Notes under the pieces: generated by a model
Seen by the model: only the letters and a program-made list of their open reading frames with translations
Told to the model about the DNA's origin: nothing
Databases searched by the model: none
Part shown: positions 11,901 to 23,900 of the stretch, one piece after another
Layout of the letters: each line of letters opens with the position of its first letter
Position numbering within the stretch: the first letter of the stretch is position 1
DNA from: Serripes groenlandicus
Taxonomy: Eukaryota > Mollusca > Bivalvia > Cardiida > Cardiidae
Assembly (NCBI GenBank): GCA_031761405.1
Contig: JASEVX010000007.1
Span: 62,941,062-63,005,061, forward strand
Length of the DNA: 64,000 bases
Reading direction: 5' to 3'
Position numbers and translations under genes: made by a program

Positions 11901-14900
11901 AAATGTGAACCTTTTTTTTTCAAACTTGGTAACAACGTTAAATGCCTTAAGGGCTAGGCCAAGTTCGAATATCACTTTCGGCGGACTTTATTCGGTGGAG
12001 TTATGGCCCCTTATTTAACAAAAAATGTCGTTTCTTGCTGTTTCCGTGCAATAACTGCCACAAATGTGAACCTTTTTTTTTCAAACTTGGTAACAAGGTT
12101 AAATGCCTTAAGGGCTAGGCCAACTTCGATCGTCACTTTCGGCAGACTTTATTTGGTGGAGTTATGGCCCCTTATTTAACAAAATATGTCGTTTCTTGCT
12201 GTTTCCGTGCAATAACTGCCACAGATGTGAACCTTTTTTTTTCAAACTTGGTAACAAGGTTAAATGCCTTAAGGGCTAGGCCAACTTCGATCGTCACTTT
12301 CGGCAGACTTTATTTGGTGGAGTTATGGCCCCTTATTTAACAAAATATGTCGTTTCTTGCTGTTTCCGTGCAATAACTGCCACAGATGTGAACCTTTTTT
12401 TTTCAAACTTGGTAACAAGGTTAAATGCCTTAAGGGCTAGGCCAACTTCGATCGTCACTTTCGGCAGACTTTATTTGGTGGAGTTATGGCCCCTTATTTA
12501 ACAAAAAATGTCGTTTCTTGCCGTTTCCGTGCAATAACTGCCACAAATGTGAACCTTTTTTTATACAACCGTTTTATTATGGTATGGTCATGTCCCTTCC
12601 TCCCTCCGTCCGTCCCTCCCTCCGTCCGTCCGTTCGGGTTTTCCGCACTTTTTTCCTACATACTTTGAGCTATTGAGGTGAAATTTTGTATAACGCTTTC
12701 TAGTGATGTGTCACAGATCAAGTTCATATTTCCTGGGATTTCGTCAATTTTTGAATGAGTTATGCCCCTTTTTGGACTTAGAATATTTGTTTTCTGCATT
12801 TTTTTCTACATGCTTTCATGTATTACGCTGAAATTTTGTATATGGCTTTGTGGTCATGTGCCATAGATCAAATTCACGTTTCTTCAGATTTCGTCAATTT
12901 CTGCATGAGTTATGCCCCTTTTTGGGGTTGGAATAATGTTTTTTCACATTTTTTTCCTACATGCTTTGAGGTATTCAGCTGTATTTTTGTATACTGCTTT
13001 GTTGTCAATTCATTCCTGAACAACTTTATTAACTTTTTACAAACAAACAATATATCAAAACAAGAGGAAACTTACAAAGATGTTCCTGATGGGCGTATTA
13101 TGTACCGTTTGCTGTACTCTTGTTTTCAAACTTGGTAACAAGGTTAAATGCCTTAAGGGCTAGGCCTAGTTCAATTGTCACTTTCGGTTTGCTGTTTCCG
13201 TGCAATAACTGCCACAAACTTGGTAACAACCTAGGCCAAGTTCGTTTAATTTACCCTGTAATACATGTTCAATAAAAAGACTACTGACATGTTTAAACCT
13301 AACCTCAACATTTTCCTACAATATTTCCTGCAAGCGGGGGATATAAATTTCATGAATTTGCTTGTTTATTCAAAGGCTGAAAAAGCAAAGCAGCTCTTGT
13401 ATCAAGCAAAGTATGGGAGGTTTGGATTAGGGGACCCCTTCACAGCAATGCAACGAGACTCGGACAACATGAAGGACAACACTTTTGATGAATCGGCCAT
13501 AAAATGTATGTACGACAATCAGTTAGCTCAGCTAGAGAATCTGATAGCCACACAAAGGAAAGCTCAAATGAAGATGAGGGAGCAAATGATAACCAGTGAC
13601 AAAAAATTTCAAAAGGTAGATGCTGTTTTAATTACTACTAAATGGTGTACAATATTGCTTATTTCCTGCCTAATCCAATACCAGTGTTCTCAATCATTCA
13701 TTTCTTGATACATTGGTTATGGAGGCTTCCAAAATCAAAGCATATGAACCAGAGCTACAGAAGCGTCAGAATGCGTCTATATGAGGGAAAGGGTTAAATC
13801 CTTATTTGACATCCAAACCCTATGTTGTGGATTCTCAAAAGAATCGTCTTTAATAGTGAGAGGAATCTTTTGAGTACCCACAATATAGGATTTTGCTGAG
13901 TTATAAGAGAAAAATTGTGTGGAAAAGACCTGTTCACTCCCTCTTATCTAGTCCTCTGACTATATCCAGTTTGAATGTAGTTAAATGTCAGTAGAAGTTT
14001 TTATGTTACATACTGAGGAAGCTTGCCTATCTCAACTATTTTTCTTATAATATTTTTATACTTGCTTTCAATCTTTGTTTCTTGGGTAGCTCAGTCGGTA
14101 TTCCAGGGGTTTGTGAGTTTGAATCCCTGCACTGCCAACATTCTTTCTGATGTTTGACAAAAGTCACTGACATTCGTCTTTCACCAATGGGCTGTTTAAC
14201 AGTCTATGTGGAAAAGCAGCCAGTTGCTTGGAAAGTATGTTGTGTGGTGTACTAGTGTGGAAAATCCAGGAAACGCATGAGTAAGTGAACTGGTCGCCGT
14301 GATATGACTGAAAGATTGTTGAAAACGACATCAATCAATCAATTGTTTCTTGGAAGTAATGAATACAGATTATTATTTTTTAGCTCTACTGGCCAAAGGC
14401 CAGAAGGGCTTATGTCGTGGCGATTTGTCCGTCGTGCGTGCGTCCGTCCGTCCGTCCGTCCGTAAACAATTTCTTGTTAACACGATACAGTCTTCACTTT
14501 TGATTGTATCTCAACCAAACTTATACAGTAGTTAGATATCCATGAGAGCTCCGTTCCTTTCGAAAACCAGCCAGATCCGCCCATGCATGACTGGATTATG
14601 GCCCTTGAAATGGTCAAAATTGCTATAAAAGAGCTTGTTAACACGATACAGTCTTCACTTTTGATTGTATCTCAACCAAACTTATACAGTAGTTAGATAT
14701 CCATGAGAGCTCAGTTCCTTTCGTAAACCAGCCAGATCCGCCTATGCAAGACTGGATTATGGCCCTTGAAATTGTCCAAATTGCTATAATTGAGCATGTG
14801 AACACAATAGAGGCTCCATTTACTATCTGATCTCCACCAAACTTAGATAGTAGTTAAATATTGATGAGAGCTTGGTTCCTTTTGAAAATCAGCCAGATCC

Positions 14901-17900
14901 GCCCATGCAAGACTGGATTATGGCCCATGAAATTGTAAAAATTGCTATAATACAGCTTGTGAGCACAAAAGAGCCTCCATTTACTATCCGAGCTTCACCA
15001 TACATACATGCTCTGGATTGTAAATGACCAAAGAACCATACCAGTAGAGCATAGGCCCTCATGGGCCTCTTGTTTCAAAAACACCAAGTACAACATGAAA
15101 TTTTGTATGCATAATTCAAGGGACTTTCTAGGGCCTAGGCTCACTGTTTTAGATAATTACCCTTTCAGGTGTGTTCTGAATTGGACGATGAAAAGAGAAA
15201 GCATGCTCAGGACACTGCACAGGGTGACGATGTTACATACATGTTAGAAAAAGAGAGGGAGCGGTTAAAGCAAGAGGTAAAGGCCTTATTTGATTCTTGT
15301 TGGCACAGGTTCATGCCTATGACCCTCAGCCATCATACAACAAATCTGTAGCAGAAAACATTTAGTCTTGAACATGGATATTCTCTATAAATGAAGTTAT
15401 GATTATTGAATAAATTTGAAAACATCGTGGCAAAAGGAGAAATTGCTCATGATGAGCAATTTTCTCCTTTTGCCACAATGTTTTCAAAAGTTGTATGCTA
15501 CACGGGTGTCAGAAGGCATCTGTATATGTTGACATTCATGAGGCAGTTTTAGCTCACTAGAGCACTGAAGTGCAAGGTGAGCTTTTTTGATCACTCAAAA
15601 ACTAGGTCACTAGGCAAAATATTACAAAAAACATGTGGACACTACAGGCTGCTTTTTCGACTCAAAATTAAATATGATGACATTTTGTCAGAAAATTTTG
15701 TCTTTGTGAGACCGAGACAAAAATTGAAAACAAGATTATGCCGGGTCAAAATCTAGATCATTTATGTAGGCAAAATTTAAGAAGATCCTTTGGGAAACTG
15801 AAGAGTCCAAAATTTTCCATTCAGAATAATGAAACAATGTCAGGATGTTTGTTGTGATATCTAGGAACAGTTCCAGGCCTGCACTGCTGTTCACCTATTG
15901 CAAATATTTGAAAAGAAAATAGTGTTTGGGAAATTGAGGGACAACTACCTTTCACAGTCTGGTGCTTAGGGGGATTAAATGTTTCACACCATTTTAAGCT
16001 GGTTTCTTGATGGTTTTTCGCAAATTTTTTATTCCTTAGCACATTAATGAACCCTTTTTGTGTCACCTGCGTAGCATGGTAGGCACTAAGGGATTACTTT
16101 TTTTTGTCCGGCGTCTGTCTGTCTGTCTGTCCATCACACTTTTTCGTCACGTTTTCAAATAACTTTTTTTCTACTCAAAGGATTACATTGAAACTTCTGA
16201 CAAATGTTTATATCAATGTGTGCGATTGGTTCACAAAAGGGGGATAATCCAAATATTTTTATATCAGAGTTATTGTGCCCCTTTTCTGTCAAAAATTTAA
16301 ATTTTCAAATTACTTTTTCAAATTCCTTTTTTTCTACTCAAATGATTGGATTGAAATTTCTGACAAATGTTTATATCAATCTTTGTGATGTCACCTGCGT
16401 AGCATGGTAGGCACCTAGGGATTACTTTTTTTTTGTTCGGCGTCTGTCTGTCTGTACAGACGGACGAGTACTTGTGGGGTTTGGTGTTCTCCTAAAACCC
16501 ACCTGCGTAGCATGGTAGGCACTTAGGAATTACCTTTTTTTTGTCCGGCGTCTGTCTGTCTGTCGTCACACTTTTTCGTCACGTTTTCAAATAACTTTTT
16601 TTCTACTCAAAGGATTACATTGAAACTTCTAACAATTGTTTATATCAATGTGTGTGATTGGTTCACAAAAGGGGGATAATCCAAATATTTTTTTTATATA
16701 GTTATTGCCCCTTTTCTGTCAAAAATTTAAATTTTCAAATTACTTTTTTTTTACTCAAAGGATTGGATTGAAATTTCTGACAAATGTTTATATCAATCTT
16801 TGTGATGTGTTCACAAAAGGGGGATGATCAAAATATTTTTTATATCAGAGTTATTGCCCCTTTTCTGTCAAAAACTAAAAATTTCTGACAAGGCCCCGGC
16901 AGGTGACACACGTGCTCCGGGGAGCACTCCATTCTAGTTAATTAACCCTAATACCTGATAAGCAAGTTCTCCTTCTACCACAATAATTTCAACTCATTTC
17001 AATAATTCTTCTTTTTTTTATGGAGATATTTAATATTTTCGCTTTATAATAGGTTTGTTCCTGTAAAAAATGTCTAGGTAGAGGAATGACCACCATTTTT
17101 TAGGGTACCACCTATCAAACTTTAATTTTTTGGGCACTAATTTTAATTTAAATTAAAAAATACTCCCCATATAAATATAGCTTGTAGTTCCTCTCTCCAG
17201 ACATTTTTTCCTGGAACGACCCTAAGGTGTTTTCAAGGTGTGCTACAGATTTGTCATATGTGGGAAAGGGTTAATGAGACAATTCTTTATGAGTGTCTAC
17301 AACAGGATGATTAACTCTGACTGTATTGAGAGAAGTATTGCAGGTAAAAAACTTGATCTCGTCTGTTGACTTTCATTGCTGATTATCTTATTTTGATATA
17401 TTGTATTTTCATTGTACTTTCGCTTTCAGATTGACTTTGAAAAATCAAACGTTAGAAAGATGGAGAAAGACCTGAAGAAAACTTTAGTAAGCTTAGAGGA
17501 AGAAAGGGCCAACTCAGGAAAGCACAAACAGGTTGCCCTTATGCTTATCAAGGAGCGAAAAAAGCTGGTAGAAAAATATATTATAGAAAAACACAGTGCA
17601 GATGAAGGAGAGAGATTGCTGCATGATGAGAGAACTAAGTCAATGAACATGGCAGAAGGTCTAGTGCAAGAAAGTAAAAAGTCTTTGAAAATGGAAGCTA
17701 CAATGGAGAGACAACTAAGTGAATTTGATCTTGAGCGAGAGCAAATGAGGAACAAGTTATTACGGGAAGAAAACAGAAATAAAGATTTACAGTCACAAGT
17801 TGAATCATTAAAACAGCAGTTAGAAACCTTACAAAAAGAACTAGGAAAATCACCTAAAGATTCTTATCATAGTGTAGAAATTAAATCTCAAATATCATCC

Positions 17901-20900
17901 CCGCAAGTTCGTTTATCTAGTGAAAGGACTTGGCCATCGTCCGGAATTTCTATGTTAAATGTGTCACCGTCTAACACACTTTCAGGGAAAGCCACCAGTG
18001 ATGCCAATGTGATAGAGCGGGAAGCTGGCCTTTCCCCTAGAAATACCCCTTCAAATGTAGGTGTTCATAAGCGTGATACACGTTATGCAAGTCCTCAACC
18101 TCATACAATAGATAGAGGTGGTGTTCAGTATCATGACGGTTCAATGGAAACTCGTGTAGCACCCGTAGGTGCTGTTAGTGACAGAAATTTAGCTGATCCA
18201 CATACTATTAATAAATTGAATGTTTCAGTGACTGGAGGCGGACAGGGTGGACCCACAGTCATCAGTGGGGGTGGACGAATCACTGTGCAAACAGGAAGTC
18301 CCACCCCAGGGTCTGGTCCTGTCTCCCCTCGACGGGTTCTTGCAATAGGCAGGGGTGTTCCACCCCCTATACCCCCTAATAAACCTGTACTTACAGTTAC
18401 TTGTGCAAACACTAAACCTGTGACTCAAAAACTTCTGTCAAGCTCTGCAAAAGAAAACCGTGTTGCAATGACAAGCAGTGGGTCAAAATCTGTACATATA
18501 CCCGTTAGCGTTGTTCATACATCCTCTGTGTCTACCACTGCCGGCAGTCGTACGGCAAAACGGGAAGGTTCACCATCCACGATAAGAAAGCCAGCCCAGG
18601 TTTGTGTCAATGCTAAGTGATGGGAGTGATTTAATAAAGTTCTAGCTTTATTCATCCTATTTGATAACCCATTAATCATTTGTGTATTTATTAATATCAG
18701 TGTTCATTGTAGCTGGAGATTAGGTAGAACAAGATCAGGGCTTCACTGAAATTTTTATAGTGGTCAATTTTTTTTTTAAATAGCTTTATTCACATTATTA
18801 CTTACGTAAATCAGACAATTGATGACATCCACTTGCAGTTCTCTTGTCTTCAATTTCAAATAATGAAAAAGCAATGAAAAAAATAACAACAAACTAGATT
18901 TTCATAAACTTTTACCGTAATATTGTGGTATTTCTTGGCGAAATAAAAGGAAAATTGGGGATGAGTTTCCTTTTATTTCAAGTACCAGTACTGAGTAGTT
19001 AGATTTCTGAGTTGTGGTTATAAATCATTATATTGATATATAGTTTTATTTATTTGGCATTTTCTGAAACAAAGTTTGATTGACAGTATGTTTAAGTGCA
19101 AGTCATAAGTTACACTTGCATAATCTCAACGTTTTCAAGCCTTTCATTTAACCCTTTCCCTCATATGACAATTCTGCAGCAGACGACTTTGAACGTATTT
19201 TGTCAAAACATGGAAAATCTCTATAATTGAATGGATAACCAATGACAAAAAGTGGAAAACATTGTGGCAAAAGGAGAAATTGCACGTTTTGTGCAATTTC
19301 TTCTTTTGTCACTATGTTTTCAAAAAGCTGTCTGCTGCAGAGGCGTCAGAAAGCGTCTATATGAGGGAAAGGGTTAAAGTCGGGACATTGAAAACTTGGA
19401 TTGTGCTTGATCAAATTTTAGTCCTGTACTCACTTTAAATCCCAAGCCAACCAAATAATGAAACTCTAGTTAACTCAGTTTGCCCCCTTTTGCCATGCTT
19501 GCTGCTTAAACTTTTACTACCTTTATGTTCATACAGATTTTAGTGATGATTGGAAGATGTCCTGTATATAAGGTTAAACACAAATAGAGATAGGATAAAA
19601 ACAATTTATGATGTAAATTGTGAGGAAATGTTTGACAAACTTGTTATTCCTTTTCTTTTTTTAACTTTTGCAATTGCCCTAAGACTCAATTTAGATGCAG
19701 AGCTCTCTGAAACAAAACTTACACAAAATTGCTATTTAAAGTGTCCTTCACAGATCAGATATGAAACTCTTTATAAATGAAAATGTAATTGCCGAAAGGA
19801 GCTGAAATGTTGTGGCAAAAGGAGAAATTGCTCATCATGAGCAATTTCTACCTTTTAACTATGTTTTCAAAAAGTCGTCTGCTCAGAGGTGTCGGAATCG
19901 TCTGTATGTGGGAAAGGAGCAAACGTACAGCTATTATAAAAACGGCTGATATAGGAAAAATGTGTAACTGGTATGGTCGAGCTCTAAATAGGGTGTGTAT
20001 TTTGAGTTCTAATTCCCTTACTTGACCTCCAAAACCCATGTTGGTGATCCTCAAAAGAATAGTCTCATTTTTTGGTACCAATATAGGGTTTAACCCTTTC
20101 ACCCATACGACAATTCTGCAGCAGACGACTTTGAACATATTTTGTCAAAACATAGAAAATCTCCATAATTGAATGGATAACCTATGACAAAAAGTGGAAA
20201 ACATTGTGGCAAAAGGAGAAATTGCACATTTTGTGCAATTTCTTCTTTTGTCACTATGTTTTCAAAAAGCCGTCTGCTGCAGAGGCGTCAGAAAGCGTCT
20301 ATATGAGGGAAAGGGTTTAATCCTTTACAACATACATAAAATCTGCAGCAGATGACTTTGCAAACATCTCAGAAAAATTTGGGAATACCTTTATAAATTA
20401 TTAAATAAAAGTATAATACTTTTGAATACAGTTGAAAATTATGAGCAATACTTCCTTTGTCACAATGATTTCAAAACTTGTCTGCTGCAGACGCATCTGT
20501 CTATATGCGGGAAAGGGTTTAAAAATTAATTAGAGAGATTTTGTGGAAATAAAACTTAGCTTACTTCATCCTATTTAAAGCTCTGTGATGGTGGTTGCTT
20601 AATACTCCGGAGCTTTGAGCACGACACTGAAAATGCAGAGCTGCAGATAAAGGGACCCTTTCCCACATACGACAATTCTGCAGCAGACGACTTTGAACGT
20701 ATTTTGTCAAAACATAGAAAATCTCCATAATTGAATGGATAACCTATGACAAAAAGTGGAAATCATTGTGGCAAATGGAGAAATTGCACGTTTCTTCTTT
20801 TGTCATTATGTTTTCAAAAAGCCGTCTGCTGCAGAGGCGTCAGAAAGCCTCTATATGAGGGAAAGGGTTAATAACAAGTTGCCAATCAATGACATACATT

Positions 20901-23900
20901 TAAACTAAAAGCACTGTCAGCGGTCCAGATAAGGAGGTGTTTGCAGCTCTTTTCCCCCACTATCTATCTCTTATTATCCAACCAAACCCTATGTTGTAGG
21001 TACTCAAAAGAATCGTCTCATTGAGACGATTCTTTTGAGTACCCAGAACATAGGGTTCGCAGATAAAATAAGGATTTTAGAACATGCGAAACGCTCCTTA
21101 TCTTGAGCTCTGCACTGTATTGTAAATCCTTATTAATATTGTTTCAAAATAGCAATATAAATAAATATCTGCAATATGATGTCATGACAGAGATAGTACT
21201 AGTTGATAGACTTTTTAGCCATTCGTCTTGCTTGCAGCCCTGTTGGGTTAAGGGATTCGCATAGTATGCAAAATTGCTGTAATATTTAATACTCGTATGT
21301 TAACAGATACTTTTACAATGCTATGAGAAAACGTATAATGTTGTTTGGACAGCTAAGGCTAATAAGATCAGCGAGTGAGAAATTGAATACAGTCTAGTCG
21401 GTTCAATACCTTTTTGCCTTTGTGATCAATTTTCAATTCTTCAACAAAGTGATCAGGTTGATTATAGATAATATTTATCTCACCTGAGCATACAGTGCAA
21501 GGTGATTTATTCTGGTCGTCTGTCGTCCGTCCGTCCGTTATCAACTATTTGCTTTTTAACACTATATACACTGCTTTCATTGGCTCTAAATGAAATCTTG
21601 TTAAGTTTGTTTATCTTGATGATATTTAGGCTAAGTTTGAATGTAGGTCATGTCTGGTCAAAAACTAGGTCACTCTAGGCCAAATTAAAGAAAGATCTTG
21701 TGAAACTTTGTCAGAATGTTGGTCTGGATAATATCTATGCCTAGCTTGAATATGAGTCATCCAAGGTCAAAAACTTGGGTCACTTGGCCATTTGTCAGAA
21801 TGTTTGTCTGGATGATATCTAAATTAGGTTTGAATATGGGTCAAGGAGGGTCAAAATTTAGTAGAAAAAATAGTCTACAGTCTAGCGACCACATTTTCAA
21901 TTTAAGTATGATTAAACTTTGTTAAAATGTTTGTCTTGATGATATGTAGGCTAAGAATGAGTAAGATTGAATACGGATCATGTCTGGTAAAAAAATTAGG
22001 TCACAATGCCAAATGTAAGAATAATCTTGTGGACACTCTCGAGGCCGCATACTTTACTGACCATATGACTTCTTTAAGTATTATTTATGCATATCTTGTC
22101 AAACAGAGACATTGAACTCAGGTGAGCAATACAGGGTCACCTCAGCCCTCTTGTTTAATGTAAGCGTTGGATGTAGAGTCTTTGCTCACCAAACATATTG
22201 TTAGATTAGTATTTCTCATGGCAATGCTTGTATCAAAAATTTACCGCAGAGTTCCAGATAAGGAGGGGTTTGCAGCTCTTTTCCCCACAATATATCTCTT
22301 ATTATCCAACCAAATCCTATGTTGTAGGTACTCAAAAGAATCATCTTGTTGAGACGATTCTTTTGAGTACCCAAAACATAGGGTTCTAAAGCAGATAAAA
22401 TAAGGTTTTTAGAACAAGCAAAATGCTCCCTATCTAGAGCTCTGTATATTACCTTATACGGTATTTTAAGGGTTTTTCACTTTGAAAATATAAAATTTAA
22501 GAAACAATATGTGACCTATTGAGATATGGACTTGTTAACATTGCCTGAAAAGGAAGAATTACTTTTTACAAGCAGTTTTTACTTTTCCAACAATATTTAC
22601 AAAAGTGACACAGTTCATCCTCATTCAGATGTGTAAGTGTTTGTATGAGGGAAAGGATTTAGATCATAGTGTAGTATATTAAAGATATCAAGCTTTACCT
22701 ACCATGGCTATCTCTAGCAGGGCTTTTTTCATACTCATAGCTTTGATTGCAGCAGGGTTTTTTAAGGATATTCTATAATGCTGATAACTTGACATATTTA
22801 TATTTACATATGAAATGCATCTTTATTTCAGGGTTTTTTTTTTTTACTTACATAATCTTTTTATGACAGGAACAAAAATAAAAGATATTTTTTCCTTAGT
22901 GATACATTTTGGTTGTAAGGACACTTTATACAGATTTATAGATACAAGTTTTAGTTTATATAGCTTAATAATTTTAAAAAGAGATCTGAAGCAATATCAT
23001 CATATGAAATGGATTGAAATTAATTTTTCTTGATGCCAATCATTAATTGTCAGTAGGAGATTGGAGATTGATAAATATTTTCCATTTCAAAATTAAAATA
23101 CATGTACTCAAAGCGTCTTCTTAATTCTGATATAAGACTTCTTTCAGAATAATGCAGAGAGGAATATAGGGATAGTTTTTCACAACTACTAACATATTTA
23201 TTATGAGGGTTAAAAGAAATTAACAAGGATTTGAAAAATCATCATTTCAGTAGTGAATCTCTTGCCTAGATGAAATTAAAATGACAACTTATATTACATG
23301 TACATGGAAATATTTGCTATCATAGGGAAATAATACTCAGCAAGTTTTACTTAGATTCCCCCAAGAGTTGTGACCCCTTGAACTATTATTATATATATAC
23401 TGCATATCATGGTTTACATCATAGTTACATTGTGAACTCTCTAGCAGCCACATTTTACATCCAGTCTTCAATTAAAGTTCTGCAGAAATATTCATCTCCA
23501 TTAAATCTCAGTCAAGCTCCAAACTTGGTCATGTGTGGTTAAGAGCTAGTTTACTGGGTCAAATTTTAGAACAACCTTGTAAACATTCTAGTGACCTAAT
23601 TTCATCAAATCATCATAAGAGTTCATCAGAACATTTATCGCAATTAATTCCATCAATTATGAAACTAGGTCAAATTTTAGAAAAACCGTGTGAATTCAAG
23701 GCCATACTTTTCATTAAATATTCAGAACGTGTATTCATCTTAACCCTTTCATACATTTTTTGACAAATCTGCAATAGACGACTTTGAAAACATAGCGACA
23801 AAAATCTGAAAAATCTCCTTAAAAGATAGCTCTATTGTTAAATAAAGTTGAAAACACTGTGGCCGAAGAAGAAATTACTCATCATGAGTGATTTCACCTT

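Larger units (their letters stand above)
11297..13245 (+). mobile_element. Helentron-like element, family C, carrying the 161-bp array
   Basis: Starts ATCCCCCGCTTTTTCGAAG with a complementary AAAAGGGGGGTTATT right after it. Next come a CCGTCCGTCTGTC microsatellite (11347-11388) and eight 161-bp units. A different element (12563-13121) interrupts it, and the family C sequence resumes at 13122 with CAAACTTGGTAACAAGG. The architecture (terminal hairpin, microsatellite, tandem core) resembles HINE/DINE-type non-autonomous Helentrons. The 3' end is not clear. Confidence 0.7.

Noticed and set aside
11397..12561. CRISPR array
   Set aside because: The whole 161-bp unit repeats; there are no short repeats with unique spacers. 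The genome is eukaryotic.
12818..13138. 106-residue frame
   Set aside because: It is contained in the tandem core of the family D element.
13265..13375. Coding sequence upstream of exon 3 in the same open frame
   Set aside because: An ATG-initiated frame runs into exon 3, but the added residues have no family similarity and a good acceptor lies at 13375.
18131..18428. Two minus-strand open frames opposite CTTNBP2 exon 5
   Set aside because: They are mirror frames of the proline/glycine-rich coding strand, with no homology.
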